This document shows, in pieces, positions 7,551-16,965 of a DNA stretch of 64,000 nt. Location: the NCBI GenBank assembly GCA_963794415.1, contig CAWCDI010000001.1, positions 1,240,001 through 1,304,000 of the forward strand. Reading direction: 5' to 3'. Each line of letters begins with the position of its first letter. Positions within the stretch are counted from its first letter, which is position 1. This DNA comes from CAVPTL01 sp963794415 (GTDB lineage Bacteria > Actinomycetota > Thermoleophilia > Gaiellales > JAICJC01). The translations under genes were made by a program, and so were the position numbers. The notes below the pieces were generated by a model that made no database searches, was not told the origin of the DNA, and worked only from the letters and a program-made list of their open reading frames with translations.

Positions 7551-9133
7551 CCGGGCGCGCGAAGCTCGCCCTCGAACTCGATCAGCACCGAGCCGTTGGC
7601 CACTTCAGCCAGGGCCCACTCGAGCGCGCCGGTAAGCTCGCCGGCCGTCGTGATGTGGCGGTAGCCAATTCCATAGCCCTCGGCCAGCTTCGAGAAGTCC
7701 GGTGAGTTGAGCGAAACGCCCACGGGCTTCCGCCCGCTCTGCACCTGGTAGTTGCGAAGCACTCCGTAGCAGCGGTCGTTCACCAGCAGCACGATCTGGT
7801 TGAATCCGTTCTGCTGCGCGGTCACCAGCTCATGGCCGCCCATCAGGAAGCCGCCGTCGCCCACCAGCACGACCGTCACTGCATCGGGATTGGCGGCAAC
7901 GGTGCCAAGCGCGGTGGGAACGCCCGAGCCGAGCGCGCCGGACATGGGGTACGCGAACCCGCCGGGGCGCTTGGCGTCCAGGTAGAGCACACCCCAGTAG
8001 CCGAGGATGGTCATGTCGGAGACGATGAGCGCATCGTCGGGCAGGGACTGATCGAGGATCTTGAGGAGCTCCGGCTCGGTGTCGAAGCCCTGTGCCGCAA
8101 CCTCGGAAGCGCGGCCAGAGAGCGCCGCGCGGGTATCGGCGGCCCCGTCGCGGCCCCCGGCATCGGGGTTCGCGGCCAGGAGCGCGTCGCAGAAGAGGCC
8201 GACGTCGGCCACCACTCCCTCGGCCACGGGATAGTTCGCGCCGAGCCTGGCGGCCTCGATGTCGACCTGGACGAGCGTCTCGGGGAACGGGACCGTCCAG
8301 TGGGCGGTGTACTCCTCGGCAAACCGCGTGCCCAGCGCAATGCAGACGTCCGCGTTCTGGATGAGCGCCTTGATGGCGGGCTCCTCGCACGACGAGCCTG
8401 CGTGGAGCAGGTGCCCGGGCGGCATGACGCCCTTGCCGTTGTAGCTGGTGACCACCGGCGCATCGAGCGCCTCGGCCAGCGCGACCACGCGGTCGGCCGA
8501 GAGCCGTGCGCCCCCACCGGCGAAGATCATGGGTGCCCGCGCTCCGCTCAGCAGCTCAACCACGCGCTGTATGGCTGCCGGATCGGGCGCCGGGCTGGAC
8601 ACCGGCGTGACCCGCGGCTCGACCGCATCCAGCGGCGCCGAGAGCACATCGATGTAAGCCTCGATCATCGCCGGGCCGGGGCGCATCGCGATGGCGGTGA
8701 ACGCCTCGTCGACTGCCGCGGCAAGCGCCTCCGGCGTGCGGGCGCGCGAATGGCTGCGCGTCACGCCGGCAAACGCCGTGGACTGTCCCGTCGTCTCGTG
8801 CATCCACCCGCGCTGGCCCGGGTCGCTGAGGATCTGCGTGGTGATGTGCAGCACGCGAAGCGACGACGCGTCGGCCTCGCCCATGCCCGCAAACGCGTTG
8901 AACGCGCCAGGGCCGGTGGACGTGATGCAGACGCCGACGCGGTCAGACGTGCGCGCATAGCCCTGGGCCGCGAACGCGGCGGCCTGCTCGTGGCGGACGA
9001 CCACCATCCGGATGGACGAGTCGGCCAGCGCGTCCCAGAGCGCCAGCGCATGCTGGCCGGGAATCCCGAAGATGATCTCGACGCCGTGGGCCTCGAGCGC
9101 CTTGACCAGCGCCCCGGCACCCGTCGTCGCCAT
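7538..9133 (-). CDS. Thiamine diphosphate-dependent enzyme, acetolactate synthase-like
   Basis: A 531-residue three-domain TPP enzyme. The N-terminal PYR domain has FGIPG and the catalytic glutamate in RHEQAAAFAAQGYAR. The central FAD/NAD-like domain includes FAGGGARLS. The C-terminal PP domain has the GDG...N motif (VGDGGFLMGGHE to VNDRCYG) that holds Mg2+-diphosphate. The family covers acetolactate synthase, benzoylformate decarboxylase and oxalyl-CoA decarboxylase. No small regulatory subunit is adjacent, so a true IlvB role is unlikely. The ATG at 9133 is preferred over a TTG at 9157. Confidence 0.85.
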   Translation of the reverse strand: MATTGAGALVKALEAHGVEIIFGIPGQHALALWDALADSSIRMVVVRHEQAAAFAAQGYARTSDRVGVCITSTGPGAFNAFAGMGEADASSLRVLHITTQILSDPGQRGWMHETTGQSTAFAGVTRSHSRARTPEALAAAVDEAFTAIAMRPGPAMIEAYIDVLSAPLDAVEPRVTPVSSPAPDPAAIQRVVELLSGARAPMIFAGGGARLSADRVVALAEALDAPVVTSYNGKGVMPPGHLLHAGSSCEEPAIKALIQNADVCIALGTRFAEEYTAHWTVPFPETLVQVDIEAARLGANYPVAEGVVADVGLFCDALLAANPDAGGRDGAADTRAALSGRASEVAAQGFDTEPELLKILDQSLPDDALIVSDMTILGYWGVLYLDAKRPGGFAYPMSGALGSGVPTALGTVAANPDAVTVVLVGDGGFLMGGHELVTAQQNGFNQIVLLVNDRCYGVLRNYQVQSGRKPVGVSLNSPDFSKLAEGYGIGYRHITTAGELTGALEWALAEVANGSVLIEFEGELRAPGQSV

Positions 9134-9163
9134 AGCCGGCTTTGAGCTGACGCTCAAGCGGCC

Positions 9164-9676
9164 CTACGAGGTCTGGTTCTGGGAGAGGAAAGCAACCAGG
9201 TTGGCGATGTCGGTCGATGAGAGCGACGTGCCGAAGTCGGTGGGCATGATGCCCTTGCTGTAGCCCTTGGCGATGTACGCGTCGGGATCGACGATGGACT
9301 CGTGCAGGAAATCTGTGAGCGACGCGCTGCCCGAGGCCGTCTCATCGGCCGAGACGTTGTCGAGGTTGGGGCCGACCATTCCGGACGTGCCCGCGGCGGT
9401 GAACGTGTGGCAGCCGCCGCAGCCCGCCGAGCCGATGAACACCGTCTTACCCGCGTCGGCATCGCCGGCGCTGGCGCCACCGGACGTACCGGAGGAGCTG
9501 GAGGACGCGGGAGGTGCGGTTGTGGAGCTGCTCGGCAGCGTCGCCGTGCTCACACTGAGGCTGAGGCCGACAGAGCTCGCGCCGCTGGTCGTCGTGCCCT
9601 TGGCGACGATCACGATCACCATGACGGCGATACCGATCACCAGGCCGACTACCGATGCTACCAACACTTTGATCAT
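9164..9676 (-). CDS. Membrane-anchored mono-haem cytochrome c
   Basis: A 170-residue protein. An uncleaved N-terminal helix (about 3-26) anchors it, a Ser/Thr/Ala-rich linker of about 45 residues spans the wall, and a class I cytochrome c domain follows. The haem is attached at CGGCH (86-90), and Met144 in GIMPTDFG is the likely distal ligand. It should carry electrons outside the membrane. No oxidase or reductase gene adjoins it. It lies 30 bases upstream of the TPP enzyme on the same strand and may share a transcript. Confidence 0.88.
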   Translation of the reverse strand: MIKVLVASVVGLVIGIAVMVIVIVAKGTTTSGASSVGLSLSVSTATLPSSSTTAPPASSSSSGTSGGASAGDADAGKTVFIGSAGCGGCHTFTAAGTSGMVGPNLDNVSADETASGSASLTDFLHESIVDPDAYIAKGYSKGIMPTDFGTSLSSTDIANLVAFLSQNQTS

Positions 9677-9781
9677 AGGCGGGCGCACTATATCGCGAGA
9701 TGCCGACGACGGGGCAGGTACCGCGGATACCCCAACCGGGGGATGCGCCCGGCCCTGGAACTGGCCGAGCACGGAAGCACC

Positions 9782-9949
9782 ATGCTCGACAAACGAGACA
9801 TCCAGACCCTGATGTACTGCGTGCGCCTCGCCGAGAGCCACGGGCACTGGCAGCACGGAACTCCGCCGCGCTCGCCCAACGATCTCGAGTGCAAGCTGGC
9901 CCAGCTCCTGCGCCAGTCCGGTGACCGGCGCATCCGCTCGGTGGCCTAG
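9782..9949 (+). CDS. Small hypothetical protein (55 aa)
   Basis: A 55-residue basic, probably helical protein (starts MLDKRDIQTLMYCVRLAE). GGAAG lies about seven bases before this ATG, which decides the start over an in-frame ATG at 9743. Its TAG stop overlaps the TAG of the convergent methyltransferase as CTAG. There is no recognisable domain, signal or membrane segment. Function unknown; existence rests on the ribosome binding site and protein-like codon choice. Confidence 0.5.
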   Translation: MLDKRDIQTLMYCVRLAESHGHWQHGTPPRSPNDLECKLAQLLRQSGDRRIRSVA

Positions 9950-10629
9950 GCGCCCGGCTGCGGCTTTCGCAGGCGCATGCGGCCCTCCTGCACCTGAACC
10001 TCGCCGGATCCGAGCAGGGCGCGGACGCGCGCTGATGCATCAGCGCCGGTCTCGGCCAGCCTGAGCCAGCTCTCCACCTCGAACGTCTCGAACCACGACT
10101 CCTCGGCCTCGACGGCCAGTCCCGCCGCCAGCGCCGCCGCCCGGGCCTCGCCGGGGTTCAGCAGCCGGACGTGATCGGGATCGCGCAGCCGCTCCGCCTG
10201 CTCCCAGCGCTGGGCAGCTCCGCGATCGGCGGCCGCGACGAAGTCCTGCAGCACCAGGCGGCCGCCCGGTGCGAGCACCCGGGCCATCTCGTCGATCGCG
10301 CGCACCGGCCGGTCGATGTGGTGCAGGGCGTGCACGCACACCACGAGATCGAATGAGCCGCTCTCCAGCGGCAGCTGCTCGGCCCTGGCGATCAGCCTGG
10401 TGGCCCCCTCGGGCACGTGGGCCAGCATCGGCTCGGAGATGTCGCTGACCGTCACCGCTCCGGCCAGCGGGAGCAGCACCTCGGCAAGCGCACCCGTGCC
10501 GCCCGCGACGTCCAGCACGCGATCCGCCGGCGTCGGCTCACACCACGCCACGAGGTCGCTCCAGTCGCGGTGGCGCGCACGCTCCGCGTAGAGGTCGGCC
10601 GTGCGATCGAAGCGACTACCGGTTGACAA
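9946..10629 (-). CDS. Class I SAM-dependent methyltransferase
   Basis: A 227-residue protein with the Rossmann-like SAM-binding fold: motif I is VLDVAGGTGALAE near 40, and VVCVHALHHI near 115 matches the UbiE/COQ5-type post-II region. The protein resembles small-molecule methyltransferases, but the substrate cannot be told. The only start is TTG, overlapping the end of the CCA-enzyme gene by 14 bases with GGAG just upstream, so it looks like the last gene of the acpS-to-methyltransferase chain. Confidence 0.82.
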   Translation of the reverse strand: MSTGSRFDRTADLYAERARHRDWSDLVAWCEPTPADRVLDVAGGTGALAEVLLPLAGAVTVSDISEPMLAHVPEGATRLIARAEQLPLESGSFDLVVCVHALHHIDRPVRAIDEMARVLAPGGRLVLQDFVAAADRGAAQRWEQAERLRDPDHVRLLNPGEARAAALAAGLAVEAEESWFETFEVESWLRLAETGADASARVRALLGSGEVQVQEGRMRLRKPQPGA

Positions 10630-11993
10630 ACTCCACCGCCTGTTCTCGGGTTTCGACCGTGCCGGCCGCCTGCTCCTCGGCCAGCGCGCTCACGAGCTCA
10701 CCGATTCGAGGTCCCCCCGCCCCGGTGAGCCGCGCGATCTCATCCCCCCTCAGCAGCGGCTGAGGAGGATCTGCCATGAGCGACAGTACCAGCCCGATCA
10801 GCTCCTCCGCGGTTTCAGCGTGTGCGCGGTGGTAGCGCTGGCGCGCCCGGACGCCGCGCGTGGTGAGCCTGTCGGCGAGCGAGACCACCACGCTCGCAAG
10901 CGGATATGGCTGCGTCGATTGCAGGTACCGGTAGGCGGTGCGGCGGTCGAGCGGCCGCTCGCGGACGAGGAACCCGACCCGCAGATGCTGCTGCACCATG
11001 ATCCGGCAGAACCGCACCATGGCCGTCGAGGCGTGCCAGCGCTGGAGCACGCTCGCTGCAGCGTCAGCCCCCTCGCGATCGTGTCCCATGAAGCTGATGT
11101 GCCCCTCGGGCGAGACCTTCCGGGTCTGAGGCTTGCGGATGTCGTGGAAGAGCGCCGCGAACCGCAAGGGCGGCGGCACCGTCCAGGCCATCGCCCACCG
11201 GGAGGGCGAGCTCGGCGGCGATGGCCGCGGCGTGCACCGGGAGGTAGTGCTCCGGGAACGCGGCGATGTCCGCCGTCGTATCCACCACCTGCAGCGTGTG
11301 CCCGTAGACGTCCAGCGCGTGAAACGGGCTCTGCTTCACCTCGCGGGTGGCCGCAAGCTCGGGCAGCACCGCATCGAGCAACCCGAGCTCCTCGAGCTGC
11401 CGCAGGCCGGCAGCGGGATCGTCGAGGCCCAGCAGGCCGCGCATCTCCATGTACACGCGCTCACCTGCCGGATCGCCTGCGCGCGCGGCCCGCCGCCGCG
11501 CCTGATCGGCCGTTGCAGGGTCGATCTCGAGCGCGAGCTGCTGGGCGAGCCGGGCGAGCCGCAGAAGGCGCAGCGGATCGTCGTCGAACACCGTGGACGA
11601 CACCATCCGCAGCCTGCGCGCATCGAGATCGGCCGATCCGCCGTAAGGGTCGATCAGCTCGCCGCCGGCGAGCGGCACCGCCATCGCATTGATGGTGAAG
11701 TCGCGCCGGCCCATGTCCTCGGCGACGCTGCCGCGGCTCGCCGACACGTCGATCGTGATCGCGTCGTGCACCACCCGCCAAGCGCCGTGGCGCTCCGAGA
11801 GCGGAAAGGGAGCGCCGCCCAGGGTACGCGCGAGCTCCCGGGCGGTGGCGCCGGCGTCTGCCTCGACGACCAGATCGACGTCGGTCACCGGCCGGCCGAG
11901 CAGCAGATCGCGCACGGATCCGCCCACCAGCCACGCGCCGGGTACCGGGGCGAGGCTGCGGATGCGCGCGAGCTCAGGCGCCGGTAAAGACAT
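10616..11993 (-). CDS. tRNA nucleotidyltransferase / poly(A) polymerase family protein, frameshifted
   Basis: Read as one gene across a shift this is about 458 residues. The first part (11993 to about 11168) has the nucleotidyltransferase core: VGGSVRDLL, the catalytic DVDLV, and RRDFTINAMA. The second part, one frame over, opens with an HD-type segment (FAALFHDIRKP) and ends at 10616. Deleting one base from the CCC run at 11168-11170 joins them into AAALRFAALFHD. CCA-adding enzymes or related poly(A) polymerases with an HD domain add CCA to tRNA 3' ends. The start overlaps alr by 20 bases. Assembly error or recent mutation are both possible. Confidence 0.8.
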
Positions 11994-13101
11994 GATCGAC
12001 CCGCCAGGGCCGCGGCTCGAGCCCCGTTGCGATCTCGTAGTTGATGGTGCCGGCGATGCCCGCCCACTCCTCGGCCGTGACCGTCTGGCCGCCGTCGCTT
12101 CCGATCAGGGTGACGGCGTCGCCGAGCTCGACGTCGCACTCGGGACCGATCACGAAGGTCAGCTGATCCATGCTGACGGCGGCGGCGATCCGCCGGCGCG
12201 TGCCGCGCACGAGCACGTCGGCGCGCCCCGCGAGGCTCCGCGGCACCCCGTCGGCATAGCCCGCCGGCACCAGCCCGATCCACGTGGGCTCGGTGGCGAT
12301 GAACCGCCGGCCGTACCCCGCGCTCTCTCCCGGCTGGAGCAGCTTCAGATCGGCGACGTAGCTCGAGAAGCGAAGCGCCGGCACCAGCCCGTCATCGGCA
12401 GGCGACGTGGCAAACGGCGAGAGCCCGAGCACCGCGATGCCGCACCGCACGGCGTCCCACCGGGCGTCGGCCACGCGGAGCGCGGCGGCGCTGTTCGCGA
12501 CGTGGCGAAGCGCCGCGGGAAAGCGGTCGGACACGGCCTGGAACCGCTCGAGCTGCCGGTCGGTGAACGCGGCATCGGCGGCGTGCGGCACGCCTGCCGA
12601 GTCGGCGCTCGCGAGGTGGCTCATGAGCCCTGCGAGCCGCAGCCGCCCGTCGCCGGCGGCCATCTCCTCGCCGATGCGGATCGCGTCCTCGGCGCTCATC
12701 CCCCACCTGCCCATGCCGGTGTCGACCTTCACGTGCACATCCAGCGGCTCGCGGGCAGACGCGCGAAGGCGCGTGAACCCATCGCGGGAGCACGCCGTCA
12801 CCTCCACCCCGGCCACGTCGGCCTCCTGCCCCGGCACCAGAGGGCTCATCACGAGGATCGCCGCGTCAGGCAGGCTCTCGCGCAGCGACCGGGCCTCCTC
12901 CCAGGTGGCCACGCAGAGCCTGGTCGCGCCGGCTGAGAGCGCTGCAGCGCCGACCTGGTCGGCACCGTGGCCGTAGGCATCGGCCTTGACGACCGCCCAC
13001 ACCTCGGCAGGGGCGGCGACCGCGCGCAGGCGGCCGACGTTGGCCGCGATCGCAGCCAGATCGACCGTCACGGTCGCGCGTGAGAGGCTCTGGCCGATCA
13101 C
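11974..13101 (-). CDS. alr: Alanine racemase
   Basis: A 375-residue fold-type III PLP enzyme that converts L- to D-alanine for peptidoglycan. Lys39 in VVKADAYGHG binds PLP, AGYADG carries the catalytic tyrosine, and SMDQ and TINYE are the other conserved active-site motifs. The GTG start overlaps the nnr stop (GTGA). This places alr directly after acpS and nnr, a linkage common in bacteria. Length is normal for the family. Confidence 0.96.
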   Translation of the reverse strand: MIGQSLSRATVTVDLAAIAANVGRLRAVAAPAEVWAVVKADAYGHGADQVGAAALSAGATRLCVATWEEARSLRESLPDAAILVMSPLVPGQEADVAGVEVTACSRDGFTRLRASAREPLDVHVKVDTGMGRWGMSAEDAIRIGEEMAAGDGRLRLAGLMSHLASADSAGVPHAADAAFTDRQLERFQAVSDRFPAALRHVANSAAALRVADARWDAVRCGIAVLGLSPFATSPADDGLVPALRFSSYVADLKLLQPGESAGYGRRFIATEPTWIGLVPAGYADGVPRSLAGRADVLVRGTRRRIAAAVSMDQLTFVIGPECDVELGDAVTLIGSDGGQTVTAEEWAGIAGTINYEIATGLEPRPWRVDHVFTGA

Positions 13102-14588
13102 CGTCGTGCAAACACCGCGGGCAATGCGTCTGCGACGTCGCCGGCGACGATGCCCATCGGCCCGATCCTGGCGGCGGCAATGGCTCCTGCGGCAGCGTGG
13201 GCAGAGGCGGCACAGGTCGCTGCGTCGAACGGATCCATGCCCTTGGCGAGGAACGCCGCCACCACGCCCGTGAGGACGTCGCCCGACCCGGCGGTGGCAA
13301 GCCCCGGCGTATGGGTATCCACCACCGCGATGGCGCCGCCGGGCTCGGCGATGAGCGTGTCTGCCCCCTTGAGGAGCACAACCGCGTTGGCCTTACCCGA
13401 TGCCTCACGCACCGCCGCCAGGCGGTTTCCCTGCACCCACTCGGAGCTCTTGCCCAGGAGTGCCGCCATCTCGCCCTCGTGGGGCGTCAGCACGGTCGGG
13501 GCGCGGCGGCGGGCAAGCGTCTCGAGCTTCCCGGCAACTGCATGCAGGGCGTCGGCGTCGATCACCAGCGGCTTCGCCACCTCGGCCGCGAGCTTCGCCG
13601 CGCTCTCGAGCGCCTCGGGGGCGCGGCCGAGGCCCGGCCCGAGCGCGACCGCCCCGGCCCGCTTGACCAGGTCGAGCGCCTCGGGGAGCGCGCGCACCAT
13701 GATCTCGTCGCGCGAGCGCGCGATGTGCTCGACCGACGCGGCCGGCGCACCGACCCACGCGATCCCGGCACCCGCGCGCAACGCCGCAAGCGATGCCAGC
13801 GACGGTGCACCGGTGAACCCGGGCGAGCCGCCGATCACCAGGACAGAGCCCGCCGAGTACTTGGTGCTGGCGGTGTCCTTCTGCGGGACGAGGTCGAGCA
13901 CGGCGCCCGTCGCGCGGCCAACGCCCGTGGGCTCCTCGAGCTGCGGCGGGATACCGATGGGGACGACCACGACGTCTCCCCGGTAGCGCCGGCCGGGCGA
14001 CACCATCACGCCGACCTTCGCGGCGTGGAAGCTGACCGTGACGTCGGCCTCGACCGCTGCGCCCCCGACCTGCCCGGTGGACGAATCCACTCCCGACGGG
14101 ACGTCCAGCGCCACCACAGCACCCGTCCCCGAGGCGATGGCATCGATCAGCGCAGCGGCGCCGGGGCGCGGCACGCCGGTGAAGCCCGTGCCGAGGAGCG
14201 CGTCCACGATCACATCGGCCCTCCGCACCCCGCGCTTCAGGCGCGCCGGCGCGACCCGCTCGTGGACGGGGATGTCGAGCCGCCTCGCGATCTGGAAGTT
14301 GGCCTGCGCGTGGTCGCTCAGCTTTGCGGCCACGCCGGTGAGGAACACCTCCACCGCCCATCCGCGCGCCTGCAGCTCCCGCGCGACGACGAACCCGTCG
14401 CCGCCGTTGTTGCCTGCGCCGCACAGGATGGTCGCGGTCTCGGCGCCCGCGTAGCGCTGCGCCAGCTCGGCCGCTGCCGCCATTCCGGCGCGCTCCATGA
14501 GCACCACCGCGGGCATCCCCATGCCGTCGATGGCGCGGGACTCGAGGTCGCGCATCTCGGCGGCCGTGTAGAGCGGCTCCAGATCCAT
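13098..14588 (-). CDS. nnr: Bifunctional NAD(P)H-hydrate epimerase / ADP-dependent dehydratase
   Basis: A 496-residue fusion that repairs hydrated NAD(P)H. Residues about 1-210 are the YjeF_N epimerase (CGAGNNGGDGFVVARELQ region; Asp and Asn ligands intact). Residues about 225-490 are the ribokinase-like dehydratase, with LTPHEGEMA and ATAGSGDVLTG, whose Asp is catalytic. The start at 14588 shares its A with the acpS stop (TGATG), and the stop overlaps alr. The enzyme is cytoplasmic. Confidence 0.95.
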   Translation of the reverse strand: MDLEPLYTAAEMRDLESRAIDGMGMPAVVLMERAGMAAAAELAQRYAGAETATILCGAGNNGGDGFVVARELQARGWAVEVFLTGVAAKLSDHAQANFQIARRLDIPVHERVAPARLKRGVRRADVIVDALLGTGFTGVPRPGAAALIDAIASGTGAVVALDVPSGVDSSTGQVGGAAVEADVTVSFHAAKVGVMVSPGRRYRGDVVVVPIGIPPQLEEPTGVGRATGAVLDLVPQKDTASTKYSAGSVLVIGGSPGFTGAPSLASLAALRAGAGIAWVGAPAASVEHIARSRDEIMVRALPEALDLVKRAGAVALGPGLGRAPEALESAAKLAAEVAKPLVIDADALHAVAGKLETLARRRAPTVLTPHEGEMAALLGKSSEWVQGNRLAAVREASGKANAVVLLKGADTLIAEPGGAIAVVDTHTPGLATAGSGDVLTGVVAAFLAKGMDPFDAATCAASAHAAAGAIAAARIGPMGIVAGDVADALPAVFARR

Positions 14589-14965
14589 CAGCCGCCGGCC
14601 GCGTCGTGGACGATTGCGACGGCTCCGGCCATCCCCTTGGAGTGCGTCATCGAGAGATCGATGCTCCCTGCCGCCACGCGCTCGGCCCAGGCGGCTGTGC
14701 GCCCGGTGAGGGCCACGCCGGGCTTCGGCCGGCCGGTGATCTCGATCTCGCGCCACGTGAACGGCACCCCGAACCCGAGCGCCTTGCCCACGGCTTCCTT
14801 GCCCGCGAACCGGGCGGCGAAATGCTGGGCGGGGTTGGCCCGGGAGAAGCAGTATTCGCGCTCCTCCTCGGTGAACACGCGCTCGACGAAGCGCGCGTGA
14901 CGCACAAGCGCCCGCGCCACCCGGTCGATTTCGATCAGATCCATGCCAATCCGCATCCTGCTCAT
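14588..14965 (-). CDS. acpS: Holo-[acyl-carrier-protein] synthase
   Basis: A 125-residue phosphopantetheinyl transferase that moves 4'-phosphopantetheine from CoA to a serine of acyl carrier protein. Mg2+ ligands are visible as the Asp in GMDLIEIDR and the Glu in RFAGKEAVGKA. Length fits AcpS. It is the first gene of the chain acpS-nnr-alr-CCA enzyme-methyltransferase. Start 14965 is used; an ATG three codons later is also possible. The divergent MBL gene begins only 14 bases away. Confidence 0.94.
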   Translation of the reverse strand: MSRMRIGMDLIEIDRVARALVRHARFVERVFTEEEREYCFSRANPAQHFAARFAGKEAVGKALGFGVPFTWREIEITGRPKPGVALTGRTAAWAERVAAGSIDLSMTHSKGMAGAVAIVHDAAGG

Positions 14966-14979
14966 ACTATGCTTTGCCC

Positions 14980-15798
14980 ATGACGCGGTCGATGCCGCTC
15001 ACCGAGAATGCCACCTGGTGGCCAAGCACCCTGTTCCAGACCACCACGCTGGAGCTGCGCCGAAACGGGAAGCGGCTCCTGGTGGATCCCGGCATCTCGC
15101 TGTGGGAGATCGACGAGGTCGTCGCCGCCCGCGGCGGGCCGGTGACCGAGGTGCTCACCACGCACGCAGACTGGGATCACGTGATGGCCATCGGGCTGCT
15201 GCCGGAGGCCACCATCACAGCCAGCCGGGCGGCCCAGGAGCGGATCACCTCCGGCGAGGCCCGCGAGTCGGTCGAGAAGGAGGCGGCCGAGTTCAACATC
15301 GACCACTCCGGCATGGAGCTCCTGCGGGTCGACCGCGTGATCGATGCTCCCGCGGAGCTCACGATGGGCGAGTGGCCCGCGGTCTTCCGGCCGGGGCCGG
15401 GGCATACGCCCGACGGGCTCGTGACGTGGTTTCCCGAGGACGAGCTGCTCGTCGTGGGCGACTACATCTCGTCGATCGAGATCCCATGGGCCTACGACTC
15501 GGTGGCGGCCTACCGCGACACGCTTCGCATGCTGATCGGCGTGATCGAGCGCGAGCAGCCGCGGTTCGTGGTGGGCGGCCACGGCCGGCCCAACCGGCGC
15601 GACCAGGCACTCGCGATCGCCGACGAGGATCTGGACTATCTGGAGGCCGTCATCGCATTCGCCGAGGCAGGCTGCCCCGCCGAGCACGCCGGCCGCATCG
15701 CGGTGCCGGTCAGAAGCACAGCGACCTACGGGCCGCAGGCGCACGCCGCCAACGTGAAGCTCGCCTGCGAGACCGTCGCGGCAACTGCGCCCGCCTGA
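14980..15798 (+). CDS. MBL-fold metallo-hydrolase
   Basis: A 272-residue metallo-beta-lactamase-fold protein. The metal motif is THADWDH, a variant of HxHxDH in which the first histidine position is kept and the second is Asp, then GHTPD and GGHGRPN give further ligands. Such enzymes hydrolyse thioesters, phosphodiesters or lactones; the substrate is unclear. TACTAT at 14965-14970 lies nine bases before the ATG and there is no Shine-Dalgarno sequence, so a leaderless mRNA is likely. Confidence 0.82.
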   Translation: MTRSMPLTENATWWPSTLFQTTTLELRRNGKRLLVDPGISLWEIDEVVAARGGPVTEVLTTHADWDHVMAIGLLPEATITASRAAQERITSGEARESVEKEAAEFNIDHSGMELLRVDRVIDAPAELTMGEWPAVFRPGPGHTPDGLVTWFPEDELLVVGDYISSIEIPWAYDSVAAYRDTLRMLIGVIEREQPRFVVGGHGRPNRRDQALAIADEDLDYLEAVIAFAEAGCPAEHAGRIAVPVRSTATYGPQAHAANVKLACETVAATAPA

Positions 15799-15800
15799 GC

Positions 15801-16918
15801 TCAGGCAACCGCGGAGTCCACTGCCTTCGTGCACGACACCGCCGACGGCGCGAACGTGGCGCTGCGCCAGCCGTCGAGGTAGTTGCTGACGAGCTGGGCC
15901 ATCGCCGCTGCGCCGGCCGGCTGCAGGTGCAGGCCGTCTGACCACACGCCGTTCTTCGGCACATCGTCGGCCCAGTCGGCGACCGTCATGTTGGGGTACT
16001 TCGCCGCGTCTGCGGCGATGATCCGGTCGTCCTCGGTGTAGTAGCTACGGGCGTGCCCGATGTTGAGCCAGACCACGAACGGGGTGTCCTTCAGCTCGTT
16101 GAACACGTCTGCGACGCTCACCGAGTAGAGCGATGGCGTGCCGCCGTCGTTGGTGCCGAGCTGCAGGACCACCGCGGGATCGGATCCGGCCGCGCCGCTC
16201 TTCAGCACGTCGAGGCCCTGCGGCGTCGAGCGGCTGACGGCGGCGTTCATCCGCGGCTCCCAGTGGTGCGAGAGCTTCGAGACGAGGGCCGACTGCGCGC
16301 CGAGCATCACCGAATCGCCCAGCATGAATGCGCCGCGCTTGCCGCTTCCGGCCACTGATGCAGGCAGCGAGAGCCAGCGCTTGAGGTGCCCGCCCTCGGA
16401 CACGTAGACCACGTGCTTCGGCGTGATGTACACCACCGAGTGACCAACCTGGCCGAGCTCCGTCGCATTGCCCGGCTTCTTCGCCGAGAGCGCGTACGTC
16501 CCGCCGAGGTAGCGGCGCGTGCTGCTGCCGCTGCTCACGCGGAGGATCGGCGCCGTGCCGATCGGGCACCTGTAGCGCACCAGCTGGGACGCCTTCACGC
16601 ATCCGCCGGAGGCGTCGTGGTAGGTCACCATGGCCGTCCCCGAGGGCTTCTTCAGTGCAGGGCAGGCGGCATTCACCGCCGTGCCCGTTGAGCCCGTCGT
16701 GCCGTCGAGCCAGTCGTCGCGAGCGTCGATCCCGTCCCCGTCGCCGAGCTGGTGCCCGCGGCGGATCCCGGCCCGCCCGACGAGGCGAGCACGTAGCCGG
16801 CGATCGCAGCGACGACCACGCCCGCGGCGACGAGCGCAGTGATGCGCCGGCGCCGGATCTGCGCGCGCCGACGTCGCCGCTCCGCCGCACGACGGTCATC
16901 AGGAAATATCGAGCCCAC
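15801..16918 (-). CDS. Membrane-anchored SGNH-hydrolase-like protein, frameshifted
   Basis: Two reading frames appear to form one gene of about 370 residues. The upstream part (16918 to about 16703) encodes an Arg-rich cytoplasmic head, one transmembrane helix (ITALVAAGVVVAAIAGYVLA) and a Gly/Ser/Thr linker. The downstream part carries the SGNH domain: MLGDSVMLGA (block I), LQLGTNDGG (block III) and DGLHLQPAG (block V). Adding one base to the CC at 16702-16703 fuses the linkers as GSTGTTGSTGTAV. Family members are extracellular esterases or O-acetyltransferase-associated domains. Alternatively two coupled genes overlap as GTGA. Confidence 0.7.
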
Positions 16919-16965
16919 GCCTCCGATCGTAACCCACCGCTCGGCCGGTTTCGGTCACTCGCTGA

